From Hyphomicrobiales bacterium (GTDB taxonomy: Bacteria > Pseudomonadota > Alphaproteobacteria > Rhizobiales > JAJFHC01): a stretch of 46,441 bases of DNA. The notes under the pieces were generated by a model. It saw nothing but the letters and a program-made list of their open reading frames with translations. It was not told the DNA's origin and did not search any database. The DNA lies in assembly GCA_021775835.1 (NCBI GenBank), contig JAJFHC010000316.1, forward strand, positions 1 to 46,441, in the 5' to 3' direction. Position 1 is the first letter of the stretch; the number at the start of each line of letters is the position of its first letter. Shown here piece by piece: positions 23,261 through 33,301 of this stretch. The position numbers and the translations under genes are program-made.

Positions 23261-24352
23261 ATGAGTTTGCAGCGACATATTACGTTCTGGATCCTAGCAA
23301 CGTTCGTGTTTGCGTTGTTTTTGCTGGTCTTCCGTGAGATTTTATTGCCGTTCGTGGCCGGTTTGGCATTGGCCTATTTTCTCGATCCGGTTGCCGACAA
23401 GCTGCAACGCTGGGGCGCCAATCGCCTTGTCGCAACCTCCGCAATTCTGATCGTCTTCGTGTTGATATTTGTTCTCTGCATCTTGCTGGTCGTACCGGTG
23501 CTGCTGGAACAGGTGGCGGCGTTTGCAGAACGACTGCCCAGTTACATTCGCCGCCTGATTGATTTTCTGGATGGAGCAAGTCCGGACTGGCTGAAGTCGA
23601 TTGTTGCGGAGCGCCGCCAGGGAATGGAGGGCTCCGTCAGTGAACTTGCTGCAAAAGGAGCCGGCTGGCTCGGCTCTCTGCTCAAATCCTTGTGGAGCGG
23701 AGGGCTTGCGCTCGTCAGTATCGTTTCGCTGGTGGTCGTAACGCCCGTGGTGGCGTTTTACATGCTTTATGACTGGGATCGCATGATCCAGCATGTGGAC
23801 GACTGGTTGCCCCGCGATCACGCCGATACGATCCGCGGGATAGCAACCGACATCAATATCGCCATGGCCGGTTTCATTCGCGGACAAGGAACGGTCTGCC
23901 TGGCGCTTGGACTCTTCTACGGTATTTCGCTGTCACTGGCCGGCTTGAATTTCGGCCTCCTGATTGGCCTGGCATCCGGATTCATGAGTTTCATTCCTTT
24001 TGTCGGCGCCATACTTGGGCTCGTGGTCTCCGCCGGTGTCGCCGTCGTTCAGTTCTGGCCGGACTGGGTCATGGTCTCGATCATTGTTGTAATTTTTGCA
24101 GTCGGTCAATTCATCGAAGGCAATTTCCTGTCTCCGAAACTGGTTGGCGAAAGTGTTGGCCTGCACCCGGTGTGGTTGATGTTTGCGTTGTTCGCGTTCG
24201 GGTATCTGTTTGGTTTCGTCGGCATGCTTGTGGCGGTACCGGTTGCTGCTGCAATCGGAGTGCTGGCACGGTTTGCCCTGGCGCGATACCTTGAGAGCTC
24301 GTTTTATCTGGGAACCGACGATCCGCCCGGCTCTGATGGTTCGGAGCAATGA
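23261..24352 (+). CDS. AI-2E family (PerM-type) membrane transporter
   Basis: A 363-residue membrane protein with about eight helices and the large hydrophilic loop after helix 3 characteristic of the AI-2E/UPF0118 family (LPSYIRRLIDFLDG...). The C-terminal half carries the family's G- and P-rich helices (GLLIGLASGFMSFIPFVGA, LVGESVGLHPVWLMFALFAFG). The family includes the autoinducer-2 exporter of E. coli and Na+/H+ antiporters, so the substrate here is unknown. The gene starts 3 bases after the phosphatidyltransferase gene and its stop overlaps the hdaA start (ATGA), implying a co-transcribed set. Confidence 0.9.
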   Translation: MSLQRHITFWILATFVFALFLLVFREILLPFVAGLALAYFLDPVADKLQRWGANRLVATSAILIVFVLIFVLCILLVVPVLLEQVAAFAERLPSYIRRLIDFLDGASPDWLKSIVAERRQGMEGSVSELAAKGAGWLGSLLKSLWSGGLALVSIVSLVVVTPVVAFYMLYDWDRMIQHVDDWLPRDHADTIRGIATDINIAMAGFIRGQGTVCLALGLFYGISLSLAGLNFGLLIGLASGFMSFIPFVGAILGLVVSAGVAVVQFWPDWVMVSIIVVIFAVGQFIEGNFLSPKLVGESVGLHPVWLMFALFAFGYLFGFVGMLVAVPVAAAIGVLARFALARYLESSFYLGTDDPPGSDGSEQ

Positions 24353-25044
24353 CTTCCAACAAGGGGCCGGAGGGGGCAGGGGCGCAACTGCCTCTAAATT
24401 TTGGCCACCGGGCGGCGATGGGACGAGACGATTTTCTGGTCACCGTAAGTAACGCCCGTGCCGTGAACCTGATCGATGAGTGGCCGGACTGGCCAAAACC
24501 GGTGGCGGTACTTGTAGGGCCGACAGGAAGTGGCAAGTCTCATCTGGGAGAAGTGTGGCGTTCCGTATGTCATGCTAAAACAATCGATGCCCGTGATTTG
24601 ACGCTGGAAAATTTGCCTCAGGTCATGTCGACGGGAGCGCTCCTCGTAGAGAATGCGCCGGCAGTCAATCTGGATCAGACCGTATTCTTTCACTTCCTGA
24701 ATTACGTCCGCGAGTGCCACGGGCATGCCTTGATCACGTCTTCTGCGATGCCGTCGCACTGGCCGATAACATTAGCGGACTTAGCCTCGCGCCTGCGGGC
24801 GTTGCCGGTTGCCGTGCTCGAAGAACCCGACGACGTGTTGCTGCGCGCGGTACTTGTGAAGCTTTTTGCCGATCGTCAGATATCGGTCGATGAAGCCGTA
24901 ATCGGGTATCTGGTCCTGCGCATGGAACGATCTCTCGAGGTCGCCGGCAATCTTGTTGATCTTATCGACCGCTCGGCACTGGCCCGAAAAGCGACGATAA
25001 CCAGACCATTCGTAGCAAAGCTCCTGGCTGAAGCTCAAATATAG
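24349..25044 (+). CDS. hdaA: DnaA regulatory inactivator HdaA
   Basis: A 231-residue AAA+ protein. QLPLNF (residues 13-18) is the N-terminal beta-clamp-binding motif of Hda proteins. A Walker A motif VGPTGSGKSHL (56-66) follows, then a DnaA-like lid (LRMERSLEVAGNLVDLIDRSALARK). The C-terminal DNA-binding domain of DnaA is absent, as expected. The protein would bind the sliding clamp and stimulate ATP hydrolysis by DnaA to prevent re-initiation, in the cytoplasm. Its ATG overlaps the AI-2E gene's stop. The usual Walker B DD pair is replaced by LLVENAPAV, so ATPase activity may be weak; alphaproteobacterial HdaA often diverges here. Confidence 0.93.
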   Translation: MTSNKGPEGAGAQLPLNFGHRAAMGRDDFLVTVSNARAVNLIDEWPDWPKPVAVLVGPTGSGKSHLGEVWRSVCHAKTIDARDLTLENLPQVMSTGALLVENAPAVNLDQTVFFHFLNYVRECHGHALITSSAMPSHWPITLADLASRLRALPVAVLEEPDDVLLRAVLVKLFADRQISVDEAVIGYLVLRMERSLEVAGNLVDLIDRSALARKATITRPFVAKLLAEAQI

Positions 25045-25099
25045 GACGAGTGGCCGACAGAACGGCCCAAGAGCCTTTCGCATCGAATTATTTACATCG

Positions 25100-25117
25100 C
25101 TGTCATAAACTGACTTT
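25100..25117 (+). promoter_or_regulatory. Possible PhoB box upstream of ppk
   Basis: CTGTCATAAACTGACTT contains a perfect PHO half-site (CTGTCAT) followed by a second degenerate one (CTGACTT, 5 of 7), separated by 3 rather than the usual 4 bases. Ppk genes are frequent Pho-regulon members, and the site is about 50-70 bases before the ppk start. The offset spacing keeps this tentative. Confidence 0.35.
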
Positions 25118-25168
25118 CAGGCGGTGTTACATATTGGCGTTTTCAAGCGCCTTTTTTGAGCACCATTA

Positions 25169-27454
25169 TTGTCAAAACGCGATGACTGGAATCCGATTGT
25201 GAACGAAGAATCAGACAGAAGCGACGCAACGGTGGAAATCGAACAAGCGGTGTCCACAACCGTAATGGACGCCGACAGCAGTGGTGGAGTCCTGGTTGAC
25301 GTGCCCATCGATAGTCCACAACGCTTCACCAACCGGGAAATTTCCTGGTTGGGCTTCAACATGCGTGTTCTGGAAGAAGCCTACAACACCAACTATCCTC
25401 TATTGGAAAGGGTGCGGTTCCTCTCCATTTCGGCAAGCAATCTGGATGAATTTTATATGGTCCGGGCGGCGGGGCTGCGTGGTCAGATAAGCGCCGGTGT
25501 ATCGTCCTTGAGCCAAGATGGTCTGACGGCAGCAGAGCAACTGGAGCGTATCGCGCGGGTAACCAGCGAACTCGTCGCCGCCCAGGAAAAGTGCTGGGAG
25601 GCTCTGACGCTGGGTCTGGCGGATGCGGGCATCCATCTTCAGGAACCTGACGAAATTTCGGATACCGATCAGAAATGGGTTGAAAATTTTTTCCTTGCCC
25701 AAATTTTCCCGGTGTTGACACCGCTTGCAATCGATCCGGCTCACCCCTTTCCCTTCATCCCAAATCTCGGGTTTACGCTGGCCTTGCAACTGCGCCGCAA
25801 GAGTGATGGGCGGACCATGAATGCGCTGCTTCCCATTCCCCGGCGTATCGATCGTTTCGTGCAGTTGCCGCGTGCGAAACGCGGATCGTTTTCCACAAAG
25901 GATCGTTTCCTGTCGATCGAGAACGTCATCGGGATGTTCATATCCAGATTGTTTCCCGGTTATGAAGTGTTGGGTCAGGGCGAATTCAGGGTCATTCGCG
26001 ACAGCGACATTGAAATTGAAGAAGAAGCCGAGGATCTCGTTCGGCTGTACGAAAGTGCCCTGAAGCGCCGACGCCGTGGTTCGGTCATCCGGCTCGAAGT
26101 GTCAGCCAGGATGCCAAAACAACTCCGCCGTTTTGTTGCTCACGAACTCCGGTATCACGAGCAGGACATCATTGTCGTCGGCGGGTTGGTTGGATATGCG
26201 GATACCGGTCAACTCATTCTCGACAACCGACCCGACCTTCTATTCAAGCCTTATAATGCCAGGTTCCCCGAACGCATCCGCGATCATGGTGGTGACTGTT
26301 TTGCGGCAATCCGTGAAAAAGACATTGTGGTCCATCACCCGTACGAATCGTTTGACGTTGTCGTGCAGTTTCTGCGCCAGGCCGCCAGGGATCCCGATGT
26401 CGTGGCGATTAAGCAGACGCTGTACCGGACATCCAAGGACTCACCCATCATTGCGGCTCTGTCGGAAGCAGCAGAAGCCGGCAAGTCGGTTACGGCTCTG
26501 GTTGAGCTGAGGGCGAGATTCGATGAGGAAGCTAACATTCAATGGGCACGGAATCTGGAACGTGCCGGTGCCCAGGTCGTGTATGGCTTCATCGAACTGA
26601 AAACCCACGCCAAAGTAAGCCTTGTTGTACGCCGCGAGGATGGTGGTCTGCGAACCTACGTGCATTTTGGCACCGGTAACTATCACCCAATTACCGCGAA
26701 GATTTACACCGACCTGTCGTTTTTCACCTGTAACGAGACCTTTGCACATGAAGCGGCGCAAATATTCAATTACATCACCGGTTATGCCGAACCGAAGCAC
26801 ATTGAGCGCATTGCCATGTCGCCGGGGAATTTGCGCGCGCGGATAATTCATCACATCAACGAGGAGATTGATCACGCAAAGGCCGGCCGTCCGGCTGCCA
26901 TCTGGGGAAAAATGAATTCGCTTGTCGATCCCTCGATAATCGACGCGTTGTACGATGCCAGCAGACAGGGCGTGGAGATCGATCTTGTGGTCAGAGGCAT
27001 ATGTTGTCTGCGTCCAGGTGTTAAGGGACTGTCCGACAACATACGTGTGAAAAGCATTGTCGGGCGTTTTCTCGAACACTCACGGATTCTGTGTTTCGGG
27101 TCCGGACACAGGCTGCCGTCGCCACACGCCAAGGTCTACATCTCTTCTGCAGATCTGATGCCCCGGAATCTCGACCGTCGCGTGGAAACCCTCATCCCGA
27201 TCGATAACCCCACGGTGCACGAGCACATCCTTGATCAAATCATGGTCGCAAATCTTCAGGACAACCAACAGAGCTGGCGTCTGCTTGCCGATGGCAGTTT
27301 CAGGCGGAATTCCCCAGCAAAGGACGAAAAAGTTTTCAATGCCCATGAGTATTTCATGAATAATCCCAGCCTTTCGGGCCGGGGCAAGTCGCTGCAGGAG
27401 GACTTGCCGCCTTCATTCATCAAAAAGAGAAGAAAATCGAAGGACAAGCGCTGA
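25169..27454 (+). CDS. ppk: Polyphosphate kinase 1
   Basis: A 761-residue PPK1, which reversibly polymerises inorganic polyphosphate from ATP through a phosphohistidine. It is longer than the roughly 690 residues typical of E. coli, owing to an acidic N-terminal extension of about 50 residues. Conserved pieces include [52 protein letters not shown] (phosphorylatable His in the HxK region) and a second HxK motif in [17 protein letters not shown] 25169 is the most upstream start; no good ribosome site is visible, so it is tentative. It precedes ppx, the opposing polyphosphatase. Confidence 0.96.
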   Translation: MSKRDDWNPIVNEESDRSDATVEIEQAVSTTVMDADSSGGVLVDVPIDSPQRFTNREISWLGFNMRVLEEAYNTNYPLLERVRFLSISASNLDEFYMVRAAGLRGQISAGVSSLSQDGLTAAEQLERIARVTSELVAAQEKCWEALTLGLADAGIHLQEPDEISDTDQKWVENFFLAQIFPVLTPLAIDPAHPFPFIPNLGFTLALQLRRKSDGRTMNALLPIPRRIDRFVQLPRAKRGSFSTKDRFLSIENVIGMFISRLFPGYEVLGQGEFRVIRDSDIEIEEEAEDLVRLYESALKRRRRGSVIRLEVSARMPKQLRRFVAHELRYHEQDIIVVGGLVGYADTGQLILDNRPDLLFKPYNARFPERIRDHGGDCFAAIREKDIVVHHPYESFDVVVQFLRQAARDPDVVAIKQTLYRTSKDSPIIAALSEAAEAGKSVTALVELRARFDEEANIQWARNLERAGAQVVYGFIELKTHAKVSLVVRREDGGLRTYVHFGTGNYHPITAKIYTDLSFFTCNETFAHEAAQIFNYITGYAEPKHIERIAMSPGNLRARIIHHINEEIDHAKAGRPAAIWGKMNSLVDPSIIDALYDASRQGVEIDLVVRGICCLRPGVKGLSDNIRVKSIVGRFLEHSRILCFGSGHRLPSPHAKVYISSADLMPRNLDRRVETLIPIDNPTVHEHILDQIMVANLQDNQQSWRLLADGSFRRNSPAKDEKVFNAHEYFMNNPSLSGRGKSLQEDLPPSFIKKRRKSKDKR

Positions 27455-27610
27455 ATGGCCGTCTGGGAGGCGGACGCGGCATTCAGACCGGATCCAAAAC
27501 AAACCGTGACTTGGAAACGGCAAGACGATAGAGATTGTTCGCCGTTAGTTTCAACGATGATACGACAGCCGATATATCATTTCTGACTGCCATTAGTTGC
27601 CGGGGGGCCC

Positions 27611-29125
27611 GTGACAAAACCCGATCATGTTCTCGGTAGAGCCCCATTCTACGCGCCGGTAGGCGTCGTCGATATTGGTTCCAATTCTATCAGGCTCGTC
27701 GTCTACGATGGTGAGCGTAGAAGCCCGACTCCGGTCTACAACGAAAAGGTGCTGTGTGGATTGGGCCGTGGCATTGCCACCACCGGCCGCATGAGCGAAG
27801 ACAGTGTTTCGCGGGCAATTCAGGCCTTGAAGAGGTTTCGCCAGTTGCTTGAGCAATTTGGCACCCGGAAAACCTATGCCATAGCAACAGCAGCGGCTCG
27901 CGAGGCTAAGAACGGAAGCGAATTCGTCCGGAATGCCAAAAGGGCTCTAGGAGTTTCCGTCAGGGTTCTGACCGGCCGGGATGAAGCCAGACTTGCCGCG
28001 TATGGCGTTCTCGCCGGTATTCCGGATGCCGAAGGCATCGTTGGCGACCTTGGTGGCGGCAGTCTTGAACTCACGGTCATCCGCGGTGGAGAACTGGGGG
28101 ATGGTGTCACTCTTCCCTTTGGCCCGTTGCGGCTGATGGACATGGCGGAAGGCAATCTCAAGAAAGCCAGGCAGATCGTTACCGATACCCTGGATGACCT
28201 GGACCTCTTGAAAGGTTTGGGCGACAAGACGTTTTATGCGGTTGGTGGAACCTGGCGAAATCTGGCGCGGGTCCACATGGCCCAGAATGATTACCCCCTC
28301 AATGTGCTGCACAGCTATGACATTCCCGCCGATTCAGCGCGCGCATTGGCGTCGGTGGTCAGCGGCTTGGGCCCCGCATCGCTTCGCGATATCCACGCTA
28401 TTTCTGAAAACCGTGCTGAAACATTGCCATATGGAGCAATTGTCCTCGACGAATTGCTTGAACGAACACATGTTTCTGACCTGGTGATCTCCGCGTATGG
28501 GGTGCGCGAAGGCCTGTTGTTCAGCAAACTCAAAGCCAAAAACCGTCAGAAAGATCCGCTTTTATCCGCGGCCTGGGATCTGGCCCGGGCCCGGTCGAGG
28601 TCACCAAAAGGTGTGCGGGAGTTGTGTGACTGGACTGATCATTTGTTCAGCCTGGTTGTCCCCGATGAAAGCGCCGAAGAACTCCGGTTACGCCATGCGG
28701 CCTGCCTCCTGGCCGATATCGGATGGCGTGCCCACCAGGATTACAAGGGCGAGCAAAGTCTCAATGTGATTGCCAATGCCTCGTTTGGCGCCATTGATCA
28801 CGCGGGCCGGGCGTTCCTCGCCCTGACTGTTTACTTCCGGTACGCAGGCGTCCGCAGCAAGAAGGTAAGTCCCAGATTCGACGATCTGATTGAAACGACG
28901 CGGATCGATCGCGCGCGAATCCTGGCGGCGGCTTTGCGCTTGGCCTATGTCCTGTCGGGATTCGGGCCGGGCATTCTCCCCAAGGTTTCATTCGAAGTGT
29001 CGGACAAGAAACTGATGTTGAAACTTGGCAGGAATCAAGGCGACCTTCAGGGGGAACCGGTCGTGAAACGGATGAGTGACCTTACCAAGCTCCTTGACCT
29101 GACTCAAAGCATCGAAGTTGCGTAG
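27611..29125 (+). CDS. ppx: Exopolyphosphatase / Ppx-GppA phosphatase
   Basis: A 504-residue Ppx/GppA protein, which removes terminal phosphates from polyphosphate (or converts pppGpp to ppGpp). The ASKHA-type ATPase fold shows the phosphate-binding loops VGVVDIGSNSIRLVVYD near the N-terminus and GDLGGGSLELTVI at about 141-153. The C-terminal part contains an HD-like region (HAACLLADIGWRAHQDY). The GTG at 27611 opens the frame; the start is not strongly marked. It lies 156 bases after ppk, on the same strand. The gene runs into the MITE-like repeat that separates it from rnd. Confidence 0.93.
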   Translation: MTKPDHVLGRAPFYAPVGVVDIGSNSIRLVVYDGERRSPTPVYNEKVLCGLGRGIATTGRMSEDSVSRAIQALKRFRQLLEQFGTRKTYAIATAAAREAKNGSEFVRNAKRALGVSVRVLTGRDEARLAAYGVLAGIPDAEGIVGDLGGGSLELTVIRGGELGDGVTLPFGPLRLMDMAEGNLKKARQIVTDTLDDLDLLKGLGDKTFYAVGGTWRNLARVHMAQNDYPLNVLHSYDIPADSARALASVVSGLGPASLRDIHAISENRAETLPYGAIVLDELLERTHVSDLVISAYGVREGLLFSKLKAKNRQKDPLLSAAWDLARARSRSPKGVRELCDWTDHLFSLVVPDESAEELRLRHAACLLADIGWRAHQDYKGEQSLNVIANASFGAIDHAGRAFLALTVYFRYAGVRSKKVSPRFDDLIETTRIDRARILAAALRLAYVLSGFGPGILPKVSFEVSDKKLMLKLGRNQGDLQGEPVVKRMSDLTKLLDLTQSIEVA

Positions 29126-29155
29126 TTCATGAAGGTACGCATGCCCGCTGCGCGA

Positions 29156-29423
29156 CTAGAGCAAGTTTTGTCCTTATTGAACCGTTTGATGGAGTCAAAT
29201 CAGCCCGCTCGCGAAGGCGCGAAGTGTCGTGCGATGCGGGACATCGGGCAAACTTCGCAACGCCCGCGAGCGGGCTGATTTGGCCCACCGAAGGCCGGGT
29301 TTATGCGCCCGCTGGGCTGTGCTGCGGCTCGCTTGTGGTCTATAGACCACCACACGAACCGCGCCTCGCCAGCAGACGCATAAACTCGGTCAAACGGTTC
29401 AATAAGGACAAAACTTGCTCTAG
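29156..29423. mobile_element. MITE-like element with perfect 34-bp terminal inverted repeats
   Basis: A 268-base noncoding element. Its ends are perfect inverted copies: 29156-29189 and 29390-29423 match in all 34 positions. TA is at the element/flank junction on both sides, compatible with a TA target duplication as made by IS630/Tc1-mariner-type transposases. Two further internal stem-loops are present: a 17-bp perfect inverted repeat (29197-29213 with 29265-29281) and a long imperfect stem (29299-29307 with 29377-29385) whose loop contains the palindrome GTGGTCTATAGACCAC (29335-29350). No open frame fits a transposase. It fills the whole gap between convergent ppx and rnd and may terminate both transcripts. 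Confidence 0.88.
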
Positions 29424-29425
29424 GG

Positions 29426-30619
29426 TCAGTCCGCGGAGTTTGCCAGTAATGGCTGATAGGTCTGCGGTTCGCGCGGCAGCATGACGGCTTCGCCGTCTTC
29501 GATTGCCAGGCAGAATTCACCGTGTTTCAGCTTCAACGCGTCGTCGCCGAACAACTCGCGCCGCCAGCCTTTGAGGGCGGGAACATCCGCATTGTCATCG
29601 GCGGCAATTTTCTCCAGATCCGAAACGTTGGCGATCAGCTTTTGGGCGACGTCGTGCCGATCACAGGCAATCTTCAAAGCCACCTTCAGAATTTCCATGA
29701 TAGGACCAATACCCTGCGGTGGTGATGTGTGCAGGTGACGAGGATCGGGCAACTCGTTTGTATCGGATTTTAGCCCACGCGTTACGGCCTCGAGCAGGCC
29801 ACGAGCTTGAGGACTGCGGCCAAACCCACGGGGAACTGCACGCAGGCCGTCTAGATCATTCGTTGACTTTGGTGTCTGCGTGGCGATTTCCTGAAGTGCT
29901 TCTTCCTTCAGTATCCGATTGCGAGGAATGTCACGCGCCTGTGCTTCACGCTCCCGCCAGGCAGCAATCTCGGTGAACACGGCAAGGGCGCGTTTGTTGC
30001 GCGCCCGAAACTTCAGGCGCTTCCAGGCGTCGCGAGGTTCGCTGACATAAGTCTTGGCGGACTCAAGGATTGTCATTTCTTCCTTGAGCCAGGACGCTCT
30101 GCCGGTCTCATCGAGTTGGGCATCAAGTTTCTCGTAAACCACACGCAAATGAGTGACATCTGCCATGGCATAGGTGAGCTGCTTGTCGGTGAGTGGCCGT
30201 CTTGACCAGTCCGTGAAGCGGGATGTCTTGTCGATCTGGGCGTTGACCAGTTTACGCACAATATTCTCATACCCGACAGAATCACCAAAGCCGCAGACCA
30301 TTGCTGCCACCTGTGTGTCGAAAAGAGGCTTTGGAATCACATCACCCATGTGGTGCATGATTTCAATATCCTGGCGTGCGGCATGGAAGACTTTGACGAC
30401 GTCTTCGTTGGCCATTAGCTCGAAAAACGCCTCCAGTACAATGCCTTCGGCGAGCGGGTCGATGATGTATTCCTCGCCCGGACCAGCAACCTGAATCAAA
30501 CAGAGTTTTGGCCAGAACGTGCTTTCCCGGAGGAACTCGGTGTCCACGGTGACGTAAGGATTGGACGCAAGACTACGGCACGCAACGGCCAGAGAATCGC
30601 TTGAAGTTATGATATTCAT
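29426..30619 (-). CDS. rnd: Ribonuclease D
   Basis: A 397-residue 3'-5' exoribonuclease involved in tRNA maturation. The DEDDy catalytic residues are visible in [10 protein letters not shown] (DxE at 23-25), [12 protein letters not shown] and [11 protein letters not shown]. An HRDC domain follows at about residues 210-300 ([16 protein letters not shown]), as is usual for bacterial RNase D. It is divergent from aspS, 117 bases apart. The stop codon lies 2 bases from the right end of the MITE-like element, which does not disrupt the coding frame. Confidence 0.95.
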   Translation of the reverse strand: MNIITSSDSLAVACRSLASNPYVTVDTEFLRESTFWPKLCLIQVAGPGEEYIIDPLAEGIVLEAFFELMANEDVVKVFHAARQDIEIMHHMGDVIPKPLFDTQVAAMVCGFGDSVGYENIVRKLVNAQIDKTSRFTDWSRRPLTDKQLTYAMADVTHLRVVYEKLDAQLDETGRASWLKEEMTILESAKTYVSEPRDAWKRLKFRARNKRALAVFTEIAAWREREAQARDIPRNRILKEEALQEIATQTPKSTNDLDGLRAVPRGFGRSPQARGLLEAVTRGLKSDTNELPDPRHLHTSPPQGIGPIMEILKVALKIACDRHDVAQKLIANVSDLEKIAADDNADVPALKGWRRELFGDDALKLKHGEFCLAIEDGEAVMLPREPQTYQPLLANSAD

Positions 30620-30736
30620 GGCCGCACTCTATACAGCATAATTTGCGCGCTGTCTCAGGGTGCCATGATTGCTTGACAAATAGACGTTGGCGTGCGTTTT
30701 TCGCGCTCGAAATTCCCCCCAGAGGCTAGTATTTAC

Positions 30737-32512
30737 ATGCATCCTTATCGCACCCATACCTGTGGCGAGTTGACAGACGCAAATGTTGGAGACACGGTCC
30801 GTTTGTCCGGTTGGGCACACCGCATACGCGACCATGGCGGTCTCTTGTTCATTGACTTGCGAGATCACTACGGGCTCACACAATGTGTAATAGATCCTGA
30901 TTCCAGTGAATTCGCCAAGGCGGAAGACATTCGTGCCGAATGGGTGATCCGGGTGGATGGGCGTGTGGTCGCGCGAAGCAGTGATACCATCAACGACAAG
31001 TTGCCGACCGGCCAGGTTGAAGTCCGGATAGATGCGATTGAAATCCTGAGCACGGCAAAAGAACTTCCTCTTCCTGTTTTCGGTGACCAGGAATATCCGG
31101 AAGACACTCGTCTGACATACAGATTTCTCGACCTGCGCCGGGAAAGGATCCATGCCAACATCGTCAAGCGGTCCCGGATCATTTCCTCGATCAGGCAGCG
31201 CATGACGGATTCGGGGTTCTTTGAGTTCCAGACGCCTATCCTGACCGCCTCCAGCCCGGAAGGGGCCCGCGACTTTCTCGTCCCGAGTCGTATGCATCCC
31301 GGCAAGTTCTACGCCCTGCCGCAGGCGCCCCAGCAATTCAAGCAGCTTACAATGATTGCGGGCTTTGACAGGTATTTTCAGATCGCGCCGTGTTTCCGCG
31401 ATGAGGACGCCCGGGCCGATCGGTCGCCTGGTGAGTTCTATCAACTCGACATCGAAATGAGTTTTGTCGAACAGGAAGATGTGTTCAACGCAGTGGAACC
31501 TGTCCTGCGGGGTGTGTTTGAGGAGTTCGGAGGCGGCAAGCCTGTGTCCAACCCGTTCCCGCGGATTACCTATGCAGATGCCATGCGAAAATACGGGTCC
31601 GACAAACCCGATCTTCGCAATCCGATTGTCATGGAAGACGCAACACAATGGTTCGCGGGGTCCGGGTTCAAGATCTTTGCGTCCCAGATCGAGAGCGATC
31701 CAGGCGTTGAAGTATGGGCGATACCGGCAAAGAAGGGCGGGTCGCGAGCTTTCTGCGATCGCATGAACTCCTGGGCTCAAGGCGAAGGCCAACCCGGTCT
31801 GGGATACATCTTCTTCCGGGATGGTGAAGGGGCAGGGCCGGTCGCCAAGAACATCGGCGCAGAACGCACCGCCGGCCTGCGCGATCAACTTGGACTTGGT
31901 GACGGAGACGCAGTGTTTTTCGTTTGCGGTGTTCCCCGGAAATTTGCCTCATTCGCCGGCCAGGCGCGCCTGAAAATTGGTAATGATCTTGAAATGGTCG
32001 ATCATGACCGTTTCGACTTCTGCTGGATCATCGATTTTCCAATGTACGAATGGGACGAGACGGAAAAGAAGGTCGATTTCTCGCACAATCCATTCTCGAT
32101 GCCCCAGGGCGAACTGGAAGCGCTGGAAAACAGCGACCCGCTGGACATCAAGGGGTATCAGTATGACATCGTCTGCAACGGCATTGAACTGTCCTCAGGG
32201 GCAATCCGGAACCACAAACCGGAGATAATGTACAAGGCCTTCGAAATAGCGGGTTACGGCCCTGAGGTGGTTGAAGAAAAGTTCGGCGGCATGTTGCGTG
32301 CCCTGCAGTACGGCGCACCGCCTCACGGAGGCATTGCTCCGGGCATCGACCGCATCGTCATGTTGTTGTGTGGCGAGGAAAACCTGCGCGAAGTGACCAT
32401 GTACCCCATGAACCAGCAGGCCGAAGATCTCCTGATGGGTGCACCGTCGGACGTTTCGGCTCAGCAATTGCGGGAACTTCATATCCGCTTGAACCTGCCG
32501 CAGAAGCAATAG
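30737..32512 (+). CDS. aspS: Aspartyl-tRNA synthetase
   Basis: A 591-residue class IIb synthetase of bacterial type. It has an N-terminal OB-fold anticodon-binding domain, class II motif 2 ([21 protein letters not shown]), an inserted GAD domain, and motif 3 ([13 protein letters not shown]). His33 in [11 protein letters not shown] stands where discriminating enzymes often have Leu. That suggests a non-discriminating enzyme also charging tRNA-Asn, which would need GatCAB; this is inference. The ATG at 30737 is chosen over an upstream in-frame start because the family begins with [12 protein letters not shown]. Divergent from rnd. Confidence 0.97.
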   Translation: MHPYRTHTCGELTDANVGDTVRLSGWAHRIRDHGGLLFIDLRDHYGLTQCVIDPDSSEFAKAEDIRAEWVIRVDGRVVARSSDTINDKLPTGQVEVRIDAIEILSTAKELPLPVFGDQEYPEDTRLTYRFLDLRRERIHANIVKRSRIISSIRQRMTDSGFFEFQTPILTASSPEGARDFLVPSRMHPGKFYALPQAPQQFKQLTMIAGFDRYFQIAPCFRDEDARADRSPGEFYQLDIEMSFVEQEDVFNAVEPVLRGVFEEFGGGKPVSNPFPRITYADAMRKYGSDKPDLRNPIVMEDATQWFAGSGFKIFASQIESDPGVEVWAIPAKKGGSRAFCDRMNSWAQGEGQPGLGYIFFRDGEGAGPVAKNIGAERTAGLRDQLGLGDGDAVFFVCGVPRKFASFAGQARLKIGNDLEMVDHDRFDFCWIIDFPMYEWDETEKKVDFSHNPFSMPQGELEALENSDPLDIKGYQYDIVCNGIELSSGAIRNHKPEIMYKAFEIAGYGPEVVEEKFGGMLRALQYGAPPHGGIAPGIDRIVMLLCGEENLREVTMYPMNQQAEDLLMGAPSDVSAQQLRELHIRLNLPQKQ

Positions 32513-32617
32513 CGGCACCGCCTGGTCGCAGAAGTGTTGGCCGGGTGCAACATCCCGCCCGGAACATCAATCAACGCGCCGCTGATCCAGTGCGAACTTC
32601 GCTGCGTATAGTGGTGT

Positions 32618-33292
32618 ATGAAAAACACACTGCAACGATTGATGTTACCGGCATTGCTTGCCGGAGTAACATTCTGGGGGCTTGCCGTGGATGCCCGCGC
32701 GATGCCGGATCCGTTCAAGCTTTATGGCGGCAATATTTCTTTCAATGTTGAGCGCAACGGCAAGAAGATCGGCACCCATGTAACCCGGTTTTCAAGACGC
32801 GGTAGCGAGACTGTTGTCCGGTCTACCATGAACCTTGACGTCAAGGTTCTGGGGTTCACGGCCTATTCGATGAGGTACAACTCAACCGAGCGGTGGCAGG
32901 ATAAAGTGTTGAAAATGTTATCTGTTGGCATCGACGACGACGGCGCGAAAACCAAGATATCGGGGCGGCTTAAAGGAGGCAAATTCAGTTGGTCCACCAA
33001 TGGCAAATGGCGATCATCAAAGGCACAGGTGTTCCCGACCAATCACTGGAACAAAGATGTTCTAAGCACACGGCGTGTGCTGAACACACTCACCGGTTTC
33101 CATAACCGTGTCCGCATTAAGAAAGTCGGTTCTGAAACGCTGACGTGCGGTAAACGCCGCATAAGAGCAAACCGGTATGTGTACTCCGGTCAATTGCAGA
33201 CCGAATCCTGGTACGACAGAAACGGGCGTTGGGTGGGGCTCCGGTTCAAGGCCAAGGATGGCTCCACGCTTTTCTTCAAGTGTCGGAAGTAG
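32618..33292 (+). CDS. Exported protein, DUF6134-like
   Basis: A 224-residue exported protein with a signal peptide (about 1-28, ending DARA). The mature part is rich in beta strands and has the phrases VERNGKKIGTHVTRFSR and ESWYDRNGRWVGLRFKAKDGS, typical of the DUF6134/DUF3108 type of periplasmic proteins of unknown function. Two cysteines near the C-terminus (TCGKRR and FKCRK) may form a disulfide. It follows aspS by 105 bases; no function can be given. Confidence 0.75.
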   Translation: MKNTLQRLMLPALLAGVTFWGLAVDARAMPDPFKLYGGNISFNVERNGKKIGTHVTRFSRRGSETVVRSTMNLDVKVLGFTAYSMRYNSTERWQDKVLKMLSVGIDDDGAKTKISGRLKGGKFSWSTNGKWRSSKAQVFPTNHWNKDVLSTRRVLNTLTGFHNRVRIKKVGSETLTCGKRRIRANRYVYSGQLQTESWYDRNGRWVGLRFKAKDGSTLFFKCRK

Positions 33293-33301
33293 TCCCCACA
33301 A

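Noticed and set aside
27451..27486. Hairpin after ppk as a terminator
   Set aside because: Arms match only imperfectly and no U-run follows.
30673..30700. TTGACA as -35 of an aspS promoter
   Set aside because: The hexamer is perfect, but no acceptable -10 sequence lies 16-19 bases downstream.
30629..31888. 419-codon open frame antisense to aspS
   Set aside because: AspRS motifs are on the plus strand; the antisense product has no recognisable pattern.
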